This document shows, piece by piece, positions 9,457-16,150 of a stretch of 53,681 nt of DNA (positions within the stretch are counted from its first letter, which is position 1; each line of letters opens with the position of its first letter). The stretch lies in assembly GCA_026389845.1 (NCBI GenBank), contig JAPLHB010000048.1, positions 1-53,681 on the forward strand. The letters are read 5' to 3'. Under the pieces are notes generated by a model. The model was not told the DNA's origin, ran no database searches, and worked only from the letters and a program-made list of their open reading frames with translations. The position numbers were made by a program, and so were the translations under genes. The DNA is from Chloroflexota bacterium (GTDB lineage Bacteria > Chloroflexota > Anaerolineae > CG2-30-64-16).

Positions 9457-9475
9457 GGAAGCTCTCGTGATGCGT

Positions 9476-9556
9476 GAAACGTGCTACGTGATGCGTCCCA
9501 CAGGTATGCTTCGTGATGCTCCGTAGTACGTAGTACGTACTACGTAGTTACGTGTC
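9476..9556. repeat. Word-repeat and palindromic tract upstream of secA
   Basis: ACGTGCTACGTGATGCGT-type words are followed by TAGTACG words. Positions 9527-9546 form the perfect 20 bp palindrome TACGTAGTACGTACTACGTA. The tract lies in the secA 5' leader, between the predicted promoter (9583-9588) and the start codon (9456), so it would be transcribed and could fold into a hairpin. Confidence 0.85.
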
Positions 9557-9582
9557 AAATGGATGTATGAAACACGAGGGAG

Positions 9583-9588
9583 ATTATA
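9583..9588 (-). promoter_or_regulatory. Extended -10 promoter for secA
   Basis: On the minus strand the sequence reads TGGTATAAT, an extended -10 element (TGn plus TATAAT). No good -35 was found 16-18 bp upstream. The distance to the secA ATG is about 125 bp, most of it occupied by the palindromic word tract. Confidence 0.5.
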
Positions 9589-9629
9589 CCACAGGCGGGG
9601 GAAGGGGCACATTTTGACGGCGAAGGTTA

Positions 9630-10601
9630 CTACTCGTTGAACAATTCCCCCACCGACCGCCCCTCGTGGATGCGGCAAATCACGTCGGCCAGGAGGGAGG
9701 CCACGGGGAGGGTCTCCACCTTGCCGCCGCAACGCCGGTACTTATCATCGGACAGGGCGACGGTATCACTCACGATCACTTTCCGCAGCGCGCTATTTCG
9801 GATATTGTCGGCGGCCGGCTCGGAGAAGACGGCGTGGGTGGCGCAGGCGACGACGTCGAGCGCGCCAGCAGCCTTGACGAAGTTGGCCGCGCGGGTCAGC
9901 GTGCCGGCGGTGTCAATCTCGTCGTCCACGATGATCGCGTTCTTGCCCGCCACGTCGCCGATCAGGTTGAACAGCTCGGTGCGGCTGCCATCGAGCGAGC
10001 GGCGCTTCTCGACGACCGCCAGTGGCAGGTCGAGCCGTGCCGCGAAGTTGCGCGCCCGCCGCAGCGCGCCGATGTCGGGCGACACGACCACCGCGTTCGA
10101 GATCGGGTTGTCCTGGAAGTACTCGATGAACAGCCCCAGCGCGGGAAGCTCGTCGCAGGGGATGCTGAAGAAGCCCTGAATTTGCCGGGCGTGGAAGTCG
10201 AGGGTGACGAAACGGTCGGCGCCGGCTGTGGCAATCAGGTCAGCCACCAGCCGGGCGGTGATCGGGACACGCGGCTGATCCTTCTTGTCGGTCCGGCCAT
10301 AGCCGAAGTACGGCACCACGGCCGTGATCCGCCCCGCCGAGTCGCGACGCAGGGTGTCCACGAAGATCAGCAACTCCATCAGGTTATCGTTGACTGGGGC
10401 GGAGGTCGGCTGGATGAGAAAGACGTCTTTGGCGCGCACGCTCTGGTGCAAACGGACGAAGGTATTGGTGTTGGCAAATTGCTCGATGTCGGCGCCACCC
10501 AACGGCACGCCCAGGCGCTGCGCCGCCGCCTCGGCCAGGGGCTGGTTGGCCGTGCCGGAGAAGAGCATGAGGTCGCCGTACATTTTGACGGTGTTGGTCA
10601 T
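9630..10601 (-). CDS. prs: Ribose-phosphate pyrophosphokinase (PRPP synthetase)
   Basis: A 323-residue cytosolic enzyme that makes PRPP from ribose 5-phosphate and ATP (EC 2.7.6.1), feeding purine, pyrimidine, histidine and NAD synthesis. The N-terminal half carries PYFGYGRTDKKDQPRVPI, the ATP-binding flexible region of the family. The C-terminal half has VDDEIDTAGTL, the PRPP-binding loop of type I phosphoribosyltransferases. The length matches bacterial class I enzymes. Its ATG overlaps the TGA of rfbB by 4 nt (ATGA), so it is translated as the last gene of the wzz-rfbA-rfbB-prs operon. Coupling PRPP synthesis to dTDP-sugar supply is an unusual but plausible arrangement. Confidence 0.96.
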   Translation of the reverse strand: MTNTVKMYGDLMLFSGTANQPLAEAAAQRLGVPLGGADIEQFANTNTFVRLHQSVRAKDVFLIQPTSAPVNDNLMELLIFVDTLRRDSAGRITAVVPYFGYGRTDKKDQPRVPITARLVADLIATAGADRFVTLDFHARQIQGFFSIPCDELPALGLFIEYFQDNPISNAVVVSPDIGALRRARNFAARLDLPLAVVEKRRSLDGSRTELFNLIGDVAGKNAIIVDDEIDTAGTLTRAANFVKAAGALDVVACATHAVFSEPAADNIRNSALRKVIVSDTVALSDDKYRRCGGKVETLPVASLLADVICRIHEGRSVGELFNE

Positions 10602-11623
10602 AGACTGATCACCTTGCGCTCACCGTACAGCTTCCGATAATACTCCTTGAATTCACCCGACTTGATCTTGCGCCACCACCATGCGTTGGCGACGTACCAG
10701 CGCACGGTGGCGCGGATCGCCTGCTCGTGGGGGTGACGGGGCTGCCAGCCGAGCGCCCGCAGCTTGTCCACGTTGAGACAGTAGCGGCGGTCGTGGCCGG
10801 GCCGGTCTTCCACGTGCTGGATCAGGCTGCTGGGCTTGCCCAACTCGTCCAGCAGGATTTCGACCATCGCCAGGTTCTCCATTTCGCCGCCGGTGCCCAC
10901 GTTGTATATCTCGCCCGGCGCTCCCCGGTGCAGCACCACATCAATCCCCTCGCAATGATCCAGCACGAACTGGTAATCGCGGCGCTGCTTGCCGTCGCCG
11001 TAGACCGGTAGCGGGAGGTTGTCAATGGCGTTGGTGACGAAGAGCGGGATGACTTTCTCCGGGTACTGGTACGGCCCGATGTTGTTGGCCCCGCGGGTGA
11101 TCGTCACCGGCAGACCGTAGGTCACGTGATACGCCACCGCCATCAGGTCGCCGCTGGTCTTGCTGGCCGCGTAGGGGCTGCGCGGGGCCACGGGGTCGGT
11201 CTCCACCGAGCGATGATCGCCGGCGACGTGGCCGTAGACCTCGTCGGTGGAAATCTGGTGATAGCGTTCGAGCTTGAGCTGCCGCGCGGCTTCCAGCAGA
11301 ACGTAGGTGCCGTAGACGTCGGTCTTGATGAACGCATCCGGGTCCATGATGGAACGGTCCACGTGGGTTTCCGCGGCGAAGTTGACGATCGTGTCAATCT
11401 CGTGCGCTCGGAGCGCCTCAGCCACCGCGCCCGCGTCGCAGATGTCGCCCCGCACGAAGCTGTAGCGGGGATCGTCGTGTACATCCAGCAGGTTATCCAG
11501 GTTGCCAGCGTAGGTCAGCTTGTCGTAGACCAGGATGCGGTAATCGGGGTACTTGTCCAGCATGTAGCGCACGAAATTCGAGCCGATGAACCCCGCGCCG
11601 CCGGTGACCATGATGTTCTTCAT
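10598..11623 (-). CDS. rfbB: dTDP-glucose 4,6-dehydratase
   Basis: A 341-residue short-chain dehydrogenase-fold enzyme (EC 4.2.1.46) that converts dTDP-glucose to dTDP-4-keto-6-deoxyglucose, step two of dTDP-rhamnose synthesis. The N-terminus has the NAD-binding loop TGGAGFIGSNFVRYML. The catalytic STDEVYG segment and the YAASK (YxxxK) pair are present. It overlaps rfbA upstream and prs downstream by ATGA junctions. rfbC and rfbD were not found in the window, so dTDP-rhamnose synthesis would need genes elsewhere, or another dTDP-6-deoxyhexose is the product. Confidence 0.96.
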   Translation of the reverse strand: MKNIMVTGGAGFIGSNFVRYMLDKYPDYRILVYDKLTYAGNLDNLLDVHDDPRYSFVRGDICDAGAVAEALRAHEIDTIVNFAAETHVDRSIMDPDAFIKTDVYGTYVLLEAARQLKLERYHQISTDEVYGHVAGDHRSVETDPVAPRSPYAASKTSGDLMAVAYHVTYGLPVTITRGANNIGPYQYPEKVIPLFVTNAIDNLPLPVYGDGKQRRDYQFVLDHCEGIDVVLHRGAPGEIYNVGTGGEMENLAMVEILLDELGKPSSLIQHVEDRPGHDRRYCLNVDKLRALGWQPRHPHEQAIRATVRWYVANAWWWRKIKSGEFKEYYRKLYGERKVISL

Positions 11624-12693
11624 AGAATCCCCACCTGACTATTATCCCCCAGCACCAGCTTGTGCGCCTTCGGCTTGATCGGCGAATGCGTAATGGTCAC
11701 GTTGCGACCGATCAGGCTGTCGGCGATGCGCACGGGGAGGTCCACAATGCGGCTGTTTTCCAGTACGATGCAATGCTCGATCTCGCTGTTCTCGATCACG
11801 CAGTCATGGTAGATGGCGGTGAACGGCCCCACGTAAGAGTTGACGATACGGGTGTTCTCGCCGATGATGGCGGGGCCGCGGATCACGCTGTTGACGATCT
11901 GTGCGGTCCGCTCGACCGTCACTTTGCCGTTGACGTGTGATTGGGCATCCACCGCGCCGAGAACGTGGTGCTCGATCTCATCCAGCACGCGGTCGTTGGC
12001 CGCCAGCATGTCAATCGGCTTGCCGGTGTCAATCCACCAGCCGCGGTGGACGTAGGGCTGGACGCGGTAGCCTTGATCCACCAGCCATTGGATGGCGTCG
12101 GTGATCTCCAATTCGTTGCGCCACGAGGGGGCGATGCTGTTCACCGCCTGGAAGATCGGCTTGCTGAACATGTAGATGCCGACCAGCGCCAGGTTCGAGC
12201 GCGGCTGCTTGGGCTTTTCGACCAGTTGGCGGATGCTGCCGTCATCGGCCAGCTCGGCCACGCCGTAGTGCTGCGGCTCTTCGACGGCCGTCAACACCAC
12301 CTGGCTGTCCCAATCACTGGTCTCGAAGCGGCGGATCAAGTCGCTGATGCCACCCTGAATCACGTTGTCGCCCAGGAACATCACGAAGCGATCGTCGCCC
12401 AAGAAGCTCTCGCTGATCTTGACCGCGTGCGCCAGGCCCAGCGGCGCCTCCTGCGGGATGTAGGTGACGGACACGCCCCACCGGCTACCGTCCCCCACCG
12501 CCTCGCGAATCTGCCGGGCGTTGTCGTCCATACCGACGACAATGCCGATGTCGTGGATGCCGGCATCGCGGATCGCCTCGATCACCCGGAACAACACCGG
12601 CTTGTTGGCAACCGGCACAAGCTGCTTGGCGCTGGTGTACGTAATCGGATACAGCCGCGAGCCTTTGCCGCCGCTGAGGATCAGACCTTTCAT
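11620..12693 (-). CDS. rfbA: Glucose-1-phosphate thymidylyltransferase, long form with beta-helix tail
   Basis: A 357-residue enzyme (EC 2.7.7.24) making dTDP-glucose from glucose 1-phosphate and dTTP. It starts MKGLILSGGKGSRLYPIT, the nucleotide-binding signature of sugar nucleotidyltransferases; VGIYMFSKPIF and RGWWIDTGKP follow. The last ~110 residues form a left-handed beta-helix (isoleucine-rich hexapeptides such as IVNSVIRGPAIIGENTRIVN), as in the long-form enzymes common in Actinobacteria, Archaea and Chloroflexota. ATG 12693 has GGAG 8 nt upstream; the open frame continues into the broken kinase gene only because of that gene's frameshift. The stop overlaps the rfbB ATG. Confidence 0.95.
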   Translation of the reverse strand: MKGLILSGGKGSRLYPITYTSAKQLVPVANKPVLFRVIEAIRDAGIHDIGIVVGMDDNARQIREAVGDGSRWGVSVTYIPQEAPLGLAHAVKISESFLGDDRFVMFLGDNVIQGGISDLIRRFETSDWDSQVVLTAVEEPQHYGVAELADDGSIRQLVEKPKQPRSNLALVGIYMFSKPIFQAVNSIAPSWRNELEITDAIQWLVDQGYRVQPYVHRGWWIDTGKPIDMLAANDRVLDEIEHHVLGAVDAQSHVNGKVTVERTAQIVNSVIRGPAIIGENTRIVNSYVGPFTAIYHDCVIENSEIEHCIVLENSRIVDLPVRIADSLIGRNVTITHSPIKPKAHKLVLGDNSQVGIL

Positions 12694-12696
12694 GGT

Positions 12697-13323
12697 TAAT
12701 TCTCCACATTCACCAACGCCGCCCCGATGACCCGCGCGCCCACCTTCTCCAGCAGTTCCTTCGCCCGCTGCGCTTCGTCGCGCTTGGTGTGGCAACTCGG
12801 CCGCGTCGGTGGCAATTAGCACAGGCGGCGCATCGAAGAAGACGATATCGGCCTCGTCCCGCAGCCGGGCGATCAAGGCGGTCATCGCGGGGGAGGCCAG
12901 CAAGTCAGCGGGCACGCCGGCTTGGGGGCCGGCCGTCAGCACGCGCAGGCCGGGGACTTCGGTGGCTTGCAACGCCCCCCCGGCCCCCCAATCCTGGGGG
13001 GAGTTAAGCCCCCCACCCTTGGGGGGCAGGGGGGCGTTCACGGCGGTCGTCACCCCTGCGGTGTTGCCCAGCCCAAACACCGTGTGCTGGGCCGGATTCC
13101 GCAGGTCGCAGTCGGCCAGGATCACCCGCTTGCCGACATTAGCGAAGGCGACGGCCAGGTTGGCGACGGTCGTCGTCTTGTCGGGGTCGGCGCCGGCCGC
13201 GACGACCAGGACGGTCCGCAACGGCGTCTCGCGGCCCGCCGCCAGCAGGTTGATCCGCAGGCGCCGGTACGCCTCGGCCGCGGGCGAGGTGGGGTTGGTG
13301 AGGGAGATGAGGTTGATGGTCAT
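12697..13323 (-). pseudogene. CpsD/CapB-type tyrosine kinase, degraded
   Basis: From ATG 13323 the product has the family N-terminus (AAEAYRRLRINL), Walker A' (VILADCDLRNP) and Walker B (DIVFFDAPPVLIATDAA). After that a deletion of about 15 codons plus a frame change removes the usual hydrophobic strand. The true tail TKRDEAQRAKELLEKVGARV resumes in another frame and ends at the TAA at 12697-12699. The Walker A loop reads AGADPDKTT, with Asp where the family has Gly before the Lys, so the site looks damaged as well. A 68 bp GC-rich palindrome lies inside the frame at 12971-13038. The partner wzz gene is intact. This kinase would normally phosphorylate its own C-terminal tyrosines to control polysaccharide chain export. 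Confidence 0.8.
12971..13038. repeat. GC-rich palindromic element inside the cpsD-like frame
   Basis: The outer arms AACGCCCCCC and GGGGGGCGTT are perfect inverted repeats. Two inner hairpins (CCCCCCA-atc-CTGGGGGG and GCCCCCCA-ccc-TTGGGGGGC) lie between them. It is translated as a Pro/Gly-rich loop (PLPPKGGGLNSPQDWGAGG) in a place where relatives have only a short surface loop, so it looks like an insertion. Confidence 0.85.
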
Positions 13324-13432
13324 GTTACATCCTTGCTGTGCGGGGCAGGGGGGCGGGGGTGAAAGGAGACAAGGGAGGATCGTCTCCCCCGCTCCTCTGC
13401 TCCCCGGCTCCCCTGCGGCAGGGAAACGAGCG

Positions 13433-14116
13433 TCAGGCGCGGCGACGAACGGCCACAGCGTGACCCTCCGCGGGGATCGCGCCGAGCACCGGCAGCGCCA
13501 GGCTGCGCTCCACGCTCTCCGGCGTCGCCAGCACGTCGGCCGCCATCCATTCGAGCGCCAGCACGATCAACGCGCCGATGATCGCGCCCAGGGCGAAGCC
13601 GGCCAGGCCGTTGGTCAGCGGCTTGGGCTGGTAGAGCGGCGCATCAATCACGCTGTCCACCAGCTTGACCTCGATGCGGTTGTTCTTGTCCTGCTGGTTG
13701 TAGTACGTCACCCGATCATCCACGAACTCGTTAGCCAGGGTCGAGACGATCTTCTTGGCGATTTCGGGGTCCTGGTCCTTGGCGTCCACACGGATCATGA
13801 AGTTGTCCGGCTCGGCGCTGACGGTGAGCTTGGCCAACAGATCGTAGGAGTTCATGTCGAGCTGGGCCTTGGCAATGACCCGGTTCGCCATGTCGTGGGT
13901 GCTGAGGTTGTTGACGAAGTTGCGGAGCAGGTCTTTAGCGCTGTTGCCCAGGCCCCAGTCGGGTCGAGCCGGCACCGCGCTGATGCGGGCCGTCGCACGG
14001 TAGATCTTCGTCTGCACCAGGCTGACGCCGCCCGCGCCGGCCATCGCCAGCACGGCCACCAGCACGATGATCCACCCGCGGCGGCGGAGGATATCGAAAT
14101 ACGCACGTAGTTCCAT
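13433..14116 (-). CDS. wzz: Wzz/YveK-type polysaccharide chain-length determinant
   Basis: A 227-residue inner-membrane protein. An N-terminal helix (GWIIVLVAVLAMAGAGGVSL) follows the cytoplasmic start MELRAYFDILRRR. An external domain of about 130 residues comes next, then a second helix (LAGFALGAIIGALIVLAL) preceded by the Pro-rich APLYQPKPL. The C-terminus has TPESVERSLALPVLGAIP, the segment that joins these adaptors to their cytoplasmic BY-kinase. The kinase gene follows downstream but is broken. ATG 14116 has GGGAG 5 nt upstream. The protein should set the length of an exported polysaccharide, presumably using the sugar made by rfbA and rfbB. Confidence 0.9.
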   Translation of the reverse strand: MELRAYFDILRRRGWIIVLVAVLAMAGAGGVSLVQTKIYRATARISAVPARPDWGLGNSAKDLLRNFVNNLSTHDMANRVIAKAQLDMNSYDLLAKLTVSAEPDNFMIRVDAKDQDPEIAKKIVSTLANEFVDDRVTYYNQQDKNNRIEVKLVDSVIDAPLYQPKPLTNGLAGFALGAIIGALIVLALEWMAADVLATPESVERSLALPVLGAIPAEGHAVAVRRRA

Positions 14117-14151
14117 GGTCGCTCCCGATGTTGAGAGTTTATCCTGCCCCA

Positions 14152-14181
14152 TTCTACACGCGAAACGCCGATAAGCCCAAA
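14152..14181 (-). promoter_or_regulatory. Promoter for the wzz-rfbAB-prs operon
   Basis: On the minus strand TTGGGC (14181-14176) and TAGAAT (14157-14152) are separated by 18 bp. The -10 is about 36 bp upstream of the wzz start. It is the only sigma70-like pair seen in the gap and lies just before the word-repeat tract. Confidence 0.5.
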
Positions 14182-14216
14182 CGCGTGTTGACGGGTCTGG
14201 CGGAGAGAGTTACAAT

Positions 14217-14347
14217 GGCGGATGACGAATGGCGGATGACGAATGGCGAATGACGAATGACGAATGACGAGCAATAGCATCCAGCATCCAGCATCCAGCA
14301 TCCAGCTTCCAGCATCCAGCATCCAGCTTCCAGCTTCCAGCTTCCAG
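14217..14347. repeat. Two adjacent word-repeat arrays (GACGAAT then CATCCAG/CTTCCAG)
   Basis: From 14217 the words GATGACGAATGGCG and GACGAAT repeat to about 14270. From about 14277 CATCCAG repeats in a 7 bp register and then changes to CTTCCAG. The tract occupies the divergent gap between the wzz promoter and the thioesterase start, ending about 17 bp before the ATG. Confidence 0.95.
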
Positions 14348-14363
14348 ACCCGGAGACGCCGTC

Positions 14364-14816
14364 ATGCCCGATCCCGTTCCTGTCGAAGTTCCCATCCCAA
14401 TCCGCTGGCGTGACCTCGACGCGCTGGGGCACGTCAACAACGCCGTCTACCTGACCTACTTCGAGGTGGCGCGGCTAGGCTACATCCGTGCGCTGCTGGG
14501 CGACGACATCCAGCGCGACCCGCGCACCCTGCTGCCGGTCGGCTTCCAGTTCATCCTGGCCGAAGTGACGTGCAGCTTCCGCTCGCCCGCGACCTTGAGC
14601 GACCGGTTGATCGTCGCCATCTGGGTGTCACAGGTGGGGCGCAAGAGCTTCGTGTTCGAATACCGCATCAGCGATGAAGTGACCGGTCGCCTGGTGGCCG
14701 AGGGGTGCAGCACGCAAGTGTGGTACGACTACGCCGCGGGCGAGAGCCGGACGGTACCGGCAGAGGTGGTGGAGAGGATGGAGAGGATGCAGGGGGTGGC
14801 TATTCCGCGAGCATAA
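14364..14816 (+). CDS. Acyl-CoA thioesterase, YbgC/4HBT hotdog family
   Basis: A 150-residue single-hotdog protein. The segment WRDLDALGHVNNAVYLTYFE holds the conserved catalytic Asp and the HVNN motif of the 4-hydroxybenzoyl-CoA thioesterase/YbgC family. Such enzymes hydrolyse acyl-CoA thioesters in the cytosol; the substrate cannot be read from sequence. GGAG lies 8 nt before the ATG. It stands alone between a word-repeat tract and a convergent toxin-antitoxin pair. Confidence 0.92.
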   Translation: MPDPVPVEVPIPIRWRDLDALGHVNNAVYLTYFEVARLGYIRALLGDDIQRDPRTLLPVGFQFILAEVTCSFRSPATLSDRLIVAIWVSQVGRKSFVFEYRISDEVTGRLVAEGCSTQVWYDYAAGESRTVPAEVVERMERMQGVAIPRA

Positions 14817-14860
14817 GTGAGACGCGAACGTGGCATTGTGGCCTTTACTGGTCGGTCCAC

Positions 14861-15154
14861 CTACATGGCTTGCCCCGTCGGAAGAAGATCCGGAGCCTCC
14901 TGCCGCAGCTTTTCGGCCAGCCACGTTTGGACAAGCGTCTGATAGGGGATACCCCTGCGTTCAGCCGTCGCCTTGATCGCCTCCAGGTAGTCAGCGCGCA
15001 CGCGCAGCCCCGCTGATTTTCTAGCTGATCGCCTGCGAAGCGCACGGAATTCTTCCGTGACATCCTCCAGGTCGTCCATGTAGGGGGCCGTGTCGTGGGA
15101 CGCGAACCACTCTGCCGCGGCCTCCTCAGTTGCAAATACCGGCAACTTATCCAT
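14861..15154 (-). CDS. brnA: BrnA/CopG-like antitoxin
   Basis: A 97-residue protein starting MDKLPVFATEEAAAEWFASH. The C-terminal half (GLRVRADYLEAIKATAERRG then YQTLVQTWLAEKL) is a BrnA-type CopG ribbon-helix-helix segment that binds its own promoter and neutralises the toxin. ATG 15154 lies 1 nt after the stop of the BrnT gene, so the pair is translationally coupled with toxin first, the usual BrnT/BrnA order. The longer frame MRKSG... overlaps the toxin and was not chosen. Confidence 0.82.
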   Translation of the reverse strand: MDKLPVFATEEAAAEWFASHDTAPYMDDLEDVTEEFRALRRRSARKSAGLRVRADYLEAIKATAERRGIPYQTLVQTWLAEKLRQEAPDLLPTGQAM

Positions 15155-15155
15155 A

Positions 15156-15446
15156 CTATCTGCGCCTCCGCCGCAACCGCTTTTTCTCATCGTCCACCAG
15201 ATCTCGGGCCGTAATGACTCGAATGATGGAGCCAGACTTACGAACGAAGACTACCAGAAGATACCGTCCCTCATAGGTTTGCCCGTATGCCAGGTACTTC
15301 CCATCACCCGTGCGCAAGATCGAGGATGCATTGTCGAAAGCCGCCTCGGCCTCATCGGTTTCGACCTGATGGAAAGCGATGTGGCCGACGTTCTGCTCGT
15401 CCCACTCGAACGAAGCCGCTTTCACAAGCACCTCCGATAAGAACAT
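15156..15446 (-). CDS. brnT: BrnT family ribonuclease toxin
   Basis: A 96-residue protein. The start region (ASFEWDEQNVGHIAFHQV), the central AFDNASSILRTGDGKYLAYG and the later YLLVVFVRKSGSIIRVITAR follow the BrnT pattern of the RelE-like fold. BrnT cuts RNA and halts translation in other bacteria. It is encoded directly before its antitoxin. The N-terminus could be slightly shorter than annotated because the family start is FEWD. The product ends in an arginine-rich tail (KKRLRRRRR). Confidence 0.82.
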   Translation of the reverse strand: MFLSEVLVKAASFEWDEQNVGHIAFHQVETDEAEAAFDNASSILRTGDGKYLAYGQTYEGRYLLVVFVRKSGSIIRVITARDLVDDEKKRLRRRRR

Positions 15447-15540
15447 GCACCTACTACACTGAACAGAGTGTAGCCCAGATCAGGGTTTTCGTCAAATGAC
15501 CCTTCTGGGATGAATCATGCCCAAACCCCTTGTGATAGAT

Positions 15541-15586
15541 TTGACAATCCCGCGCTTTATGCTAAAATGATACTCAATCAGTATCA
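15541..15586 (+). promoter_or_regulatory. Sigma70 promoter with overlapping Rrf2-type operator
   Basis: TTGACA (15541-15546) and TAAAAT (15563-15568) are 16 bp apart. The perfect inverted repeat TGATACT-caatc-AGTATCA (15568-15586) covers the end of the -10 and the expected start site. A dyad in that place 50 bp before an rrf2 gene is what autoregulation by the encoded dimer would need; binding is inferred. Confidence 0.72.
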
Positions 15587-15597
15587 ATAGCTCGTTC

Positions 15598-15633
15598 GCA
15601 ATCTGCAATCTGCAATCCGCAATCTGCAATCCG
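15598..15633. repeat. Heptamer array GCAATCT/GCAATCC in the rrf2 leader
   Basis: Five words GCAATCT or GCAATCC in tandem directly before the rrf2 ATG (15637). The tract takes the place where a ribosome-binding site would be expected, and none is visible. The same words occur inside cydA at 16830-16867 and inside cydDC at 31190-31222. Confidence 0.93.
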
Positions 15634-15636
15634 TCC

Positions 15637-16044
15637 ATGCTCACCATCAACCGCCAGACCGACTACGCCTCACGCATCATCCTGCACCTGGCGCTCCAAG
15701 GCGACGGGAGTCGCGTCACCACTGCCGAGATCGCCGAGCGACGGTTGATCCCGAAGGCGTTCGTGCGCCGCGTCGTCACCCGACTGGCAGCGGCCGGTCT
15801 CATCGCCACCACCCGCGGGGCCGAGGGCGGCATCGTCCTGGCCCGGCCCGCCGGCGAGATCAGCCTGCTGGAGGTCGTGGAGGCGATGGAGGGGCCGCTG
15901 GCGCTCAACGCCTGCACGGTGAACCCGCATACCTGCCCGCTGGTCGTCGCGTGCCCGGTCAACAAGGCCTGGTGCCACGCCCGCGATCTGCTGGTGGGCG
16001 AGTTGCGGGGGATGACATTTGATCAATTGGCGGCAAAGGCGTGA
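15637..16044 (+). CDS. Rrf2 family Fe-S-type transcriptional regulator
   Basis: A 135-residue protein. The N-terminal winged helix (MLTINRQTDYASRIILHLAL, then IPKAFVRRVVTRLAAAGLI and TTRGAEGGIVLAR) is typical Rrf2. Cys93, Cys100 and Cys106 lie in ALNACTVNPHTCPLVVACPV, the position of the Fe-S cluster ligands in IscR and NsrR, with a further Cys113. This suggests a cluster that senses NO, oxygen or redox state. It is encoded directly upstream of cydA, and a dyad operator overlaps its promoter, so control of cytochrome bd is the likely role. NsrR-like control of bd oxidase under NO stress is known in other bacteria; which ligand applies here is not visible. Confidence 0.92.
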   Translation: MLTINRQTDYASRIILHLALQGDGSRVTTAEIAERRLIPKAFVRRVVTRLAAAGLIATTRGAEGGIVLARPAGEISLLEVVEAMEGPLALNACTVNPHTCPLVVACPVNKAWCHARDLLVGELRGMTFDQLAAKA

Positions 16045-16046
16045 GT

Positions 16047-16130
16047 TGTAGTCCGTACTGCGTAGTGCGTATTTCGTAGTTCATCGGAAAGCAATACGCA
16101 TCACGCACCACGCAATACGCAATATCCCAC
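16047..16130. repeat. Word-repeat tract between rrf2 and cydA
   Basis: TACTGCGTAGTGCGTATTTCGTAG words on the left and AATACGCATCACGCACCACGC words on the right. The right half is the reverse complement of the words at 1744-1799 and is also related to those at 53170-53208, so the two sides could pair as a loose hairpin in the cyd transcript. Confidence 0.85.
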
Positions 16131-16150
16131 CCATTCATCGGAGGTCACGT

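Noticed and set aside
14817..14860. Terminator between the convergent thioesterase and brnA genes
   Set aside because: No stem of useful length was found in this short gap.
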